Of a DNA stretch of 7,289 nt, positions 5,902 through 7,289 are shown in pieces. The stretch lies in assembly GCA_024762915.1 (NCBI GenBank), contig JANTGL010000133.1, forward strand, positions 1-7,289, written 5' to 3'. This DNA is from Bacteroidales bacterium. Lineage in GTDB: Bacteria > Bacteroidota > Bacteroidia > Bacteroidales > JAADGE01. The first letter of the stretch is position 1, and each line of letters begins with the position of its first letter. The position numbers and the translations under genes are program-made. The notes below the pieces were generated by a model. It made no database searches. It was not told where the DNA came from and saw nothing but the letters and a program-made list of their open reading frames with translations.

Positions 5902-7215
5902 TTATCTTCCGATTCCGAAATATTCAAAACCGTTTTCTTTCATTTCTGCAGAATCATAAATATTTCTTCCGTCAAAAACGACTTTATTTCGCATTAATTT
6001 TAACATTTTTTTATAATCCGGTACTCTGAATTCATTCCATTCCGTAACCAAAATTAAAGCATCTGCATCTTTTAGTACCTCTGATTTATTTTTAACATAA
6101 GTTATTGTATCTCCGAGAACTCTTTTTGCTTCGTCAATTGCAACCGGATCATAAGCCGTTACTTTTGCTCCGGCATTAATAAGCTTTCTGATTAATACCA
6201 GAGAAGGTGCTTCGCGCATATCATCCGTATTCGGTTTAAAAGCCAAACCCCAAACAGCTATATTTTTATTCTTTAAATCTCCTTTATAATAGGTATTTAA
6301 TTTATTATATAATACCGATTTTTGTCTTTCATTTACATTTTCAACTGCTTTCAGTATTTCCAATGAATATTTTTGTTCTTCCGCTGTTTTAATCAGTGCT
6401 TTTACGTCTTTAGGAAAACATGAACCACCGTAGCCCGTTCCGGCATATAAAAATTTATTTCCGATTCTGGAATCCGATCCGATTCCTTTTCTGACATTTG
6501 ATATATCAGCTCCGACAATTTCACATAAATTAGCAATATCATTCATAAAGCTGATTTTTGTTGCCAGCATAGAATTTGCTGCATATTTTGTCATTTCTGC
6601 AGACGGTACATCCATAAATAATATCGGGTGACCGTTAAGAACAAACGGTTTATATAGTCGTGTCATTATTTTTTTGGCTCTTTCGGATTCTACTCCGATA
6701 ACGATTCTGTCAGGTTTCATAAAGTCCTGAACAGCACTCCCTTCTTTTAGAAACTCAGGGTTAGAAGCAACATCAAATTTAATATTTTCACCTCTGCTTT
6801 TCAATTCCCGGTTTATTACTTTCTTAACTTTTTCTGCCGTACCGATAGGAACCGTACTTTTAGTAACAAAAACCAAATAATCCGTCATATTTTGACCAAC
6901 TTCTTTGGCTACTTGTAAAACATAAGATAAATCAGCACTTCCGTCTTCATCAGGCGGTGTACCCACGGCACTGAAAACAACCTGAACATCCTGAAGATTA
7001 TTCGCTAAATCAACAGAAAATTTCAATCTTCCGGAAACGGTATTTTTTTTAATTAATTTTTCTAAACCGGTTTCATATATCGGAATATATCCCTGATTTA
7101 ATAATTCTATTTTCTTTTCATCAATATCAAAACAAGTTACATTAATCCCGGCTTCGGCGAAACAAGTTCCTGAAACCAGTCCTACATATCCGGTTCCTAC
7201 CATTGCAATCTTCAT
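5902..7215 (-). CDS. ugd: UDP-glucose 6-dehydrogenase
   Basis: This NAD+-dependent enzyme oxidises UDP-glucose twice to UDP-glucuronate. The 437-residue length is typical of the bacterial Ugd/TuaD type. The N-terminal Rossmann domain starts at residue 1 with GTGYVG (7-12) and acidic D30/D32 at the end of the second strand (CFDID). GTPPDEDGSADLSYV lies at 85-99, TKSTVPIGT at 118-126 and SNPEFLKEGSA at 151-161. The central helix has K210 and N214 (TKYAANSMLATKISFMNDI). The catalytic nucleophile is C266 in GYGGSCFPKD (261-270). The C-terminal UDP-binding domain shows WGLAFKPNTDDMREAP (322-337) and ends with VFDGRNIYD (413-421). All expected catalytic residues are present. It is the first gene of its transcript, with a -7-like box just upstream, and is followed 10 nt later by the decarboxylase. 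Together they channel UDP-glucose to UDP-xylose, probably for capsule, O-antigen or exopolysaccharide. Confidence 0.97.
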   Translation of the reverse strand: MKIAMVGTGYVGLVSGTCFAEAGINVTCFDIDEKKIELLNQGYIPIYETGLEKLIKKNTVSGRLKFSVDLANNLQDVQVVFSAVGTPPDEDGSADLSYVLQVAKEVGQNMTDYLVFVTKSTVPIGTAEKVKKVINRELKSRGENIKFDVASNPEFLKEGSAVQDFMKPDRIVIGVESERAKKIMTRLYKPFVLNGHPILFMDVPSAEMTKYAANSMLATKISFMNDIANLCEIVGADISNVRKGIGSDSRIGNKFLYAGTGYGGSCFPKDVKALIKTAEEQKYSLEILKAVENVNERQKSVLYNKLNTYYKGDLKNKNIAVWGLAFKPNTDDMREAPSLVLIRKLINAGAKVTAYDPVAIDEAKRVLGDTITYVKNKSEVLKDADALILVTEWNEFRVPDYKKMLKLMRNKVVFDGRNIYDSAEMKENGFEYFGIGR

Positions 7216-7241
7216 AAAAATTAATTTAAATATTTAATCTA

Positions 7242-7249
7242 CAAATATA
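7242..7249 (-). promoter_or_regulatory. Bacteroidota-type -7 box for the ugd-uxs operon
   Basis: The minus strand reads TATATTTG, a full match to TAnnTTTG, ending 26 nt before the ATG at 7215. The nearest upstream TTG (7281-7279) is 29 nt away, too far for a normal -33 element. The remaining bases to 7289 are A/T-rich with no gene visible. Confidence 0.5.
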
Positions 7250-7289
7250 GATTTAATTTTATTTTAAAAATATTATTTCAATAATATTA

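Noticed and set aside
5892..5927. Upstream ATG at 5927 as the start of the UDP-glucuronate decarboxylase.
   Set aside because: The extra 12 residues precede the usual family start MKKILVTGG and would overlap ugd by 26 nt; starting at 5891 gives a normal 316-residue length and a 10-nt gap. It remains possible.
5764..5997. Plus-strand 77-codon open frame across the ugd-uxs junction.
   Set aside because: It is antisense to the N-terminus of one conserved gene and the C-terminus of another, with no supporting signal.

Overview
The window looks like chromosomal DNA from a low-GC member of the Bacteroidota. The evidence is as follows. Intergenic DNA is very AT-rich. Start codons lack Shine-Dalgarno sequences. 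Four gene starts have the Bacteroidota -7 promoter box TAnnTTTG a short distance upstream. The exported proteins end their signal peptides in 'FSQ' or 'KAQ'. One gene belongs to the PafA-type alkaline phosphatase family, which is common in this phylum. I cannot name the genus. There are no phage genes, insertion sequences, CRISPR arrays or RNA genes.

Layout. The left edge (1-531, minus) holds the N-terminal half of a MoxR-family AAA+ ATPase that runs off the window. A 168-bp divergent promoter region separates it from a plus-strand gene (700-2325) for an exported alkaline-phosphatase-superfamily protein. That gene converges, with a 4-bp gap, on a leftward block covering the rest of the window. 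Reading leftward in transcription order, the block contains UDP-glucose 6-dehydrogenase (7215-5902), UDP-glucuronate decarboxylase (5891-4941), an exported SUMF1/FGE-fold protein (4860-4060), a hairpin terminator (about 4036-4011), a SpoU/TrmH-family RNA methyltransferase (4001-3450) and an iron-type alcohol dehydrogenase (3472-2330) that overlaps the methyltransferase by 23 nt.

How the genes work together. The clearest unit is the dehydrogenase-decarboxylase pair. It converts UDP-glucose to UDP-glucuronate and then to UDP-xylose, a sugar donor for surface polysaccharide. No glycosyltransferase is in view. The SUMF1-fold protein has its own promoter-like box, so it is probably a separate transcript. 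The methyltransferase and alcohol dehydrogenase are probably translationally coupled but have no obvious shared pathway.

Most of the window is ordinary housekeeping or accessory metabolism, and I see no convincing new multi-gene system. The item most worth a second look is the phosphatase-like protein. Its fold and length match PafA, but most of the catalytic and zinc-binding positions I can place are substituted (nucleophile Thr to Ser, two Asp to Glu, His to Glu, His to Arg, Asn to Asp, Arg to Tyr). It is therefore either a pseudoenzyme or an enzyme with altered metal chemistry. The SUMF1-fold protein likewise lacks one of the two cysteines of a true formylglycine-generating enzyme.
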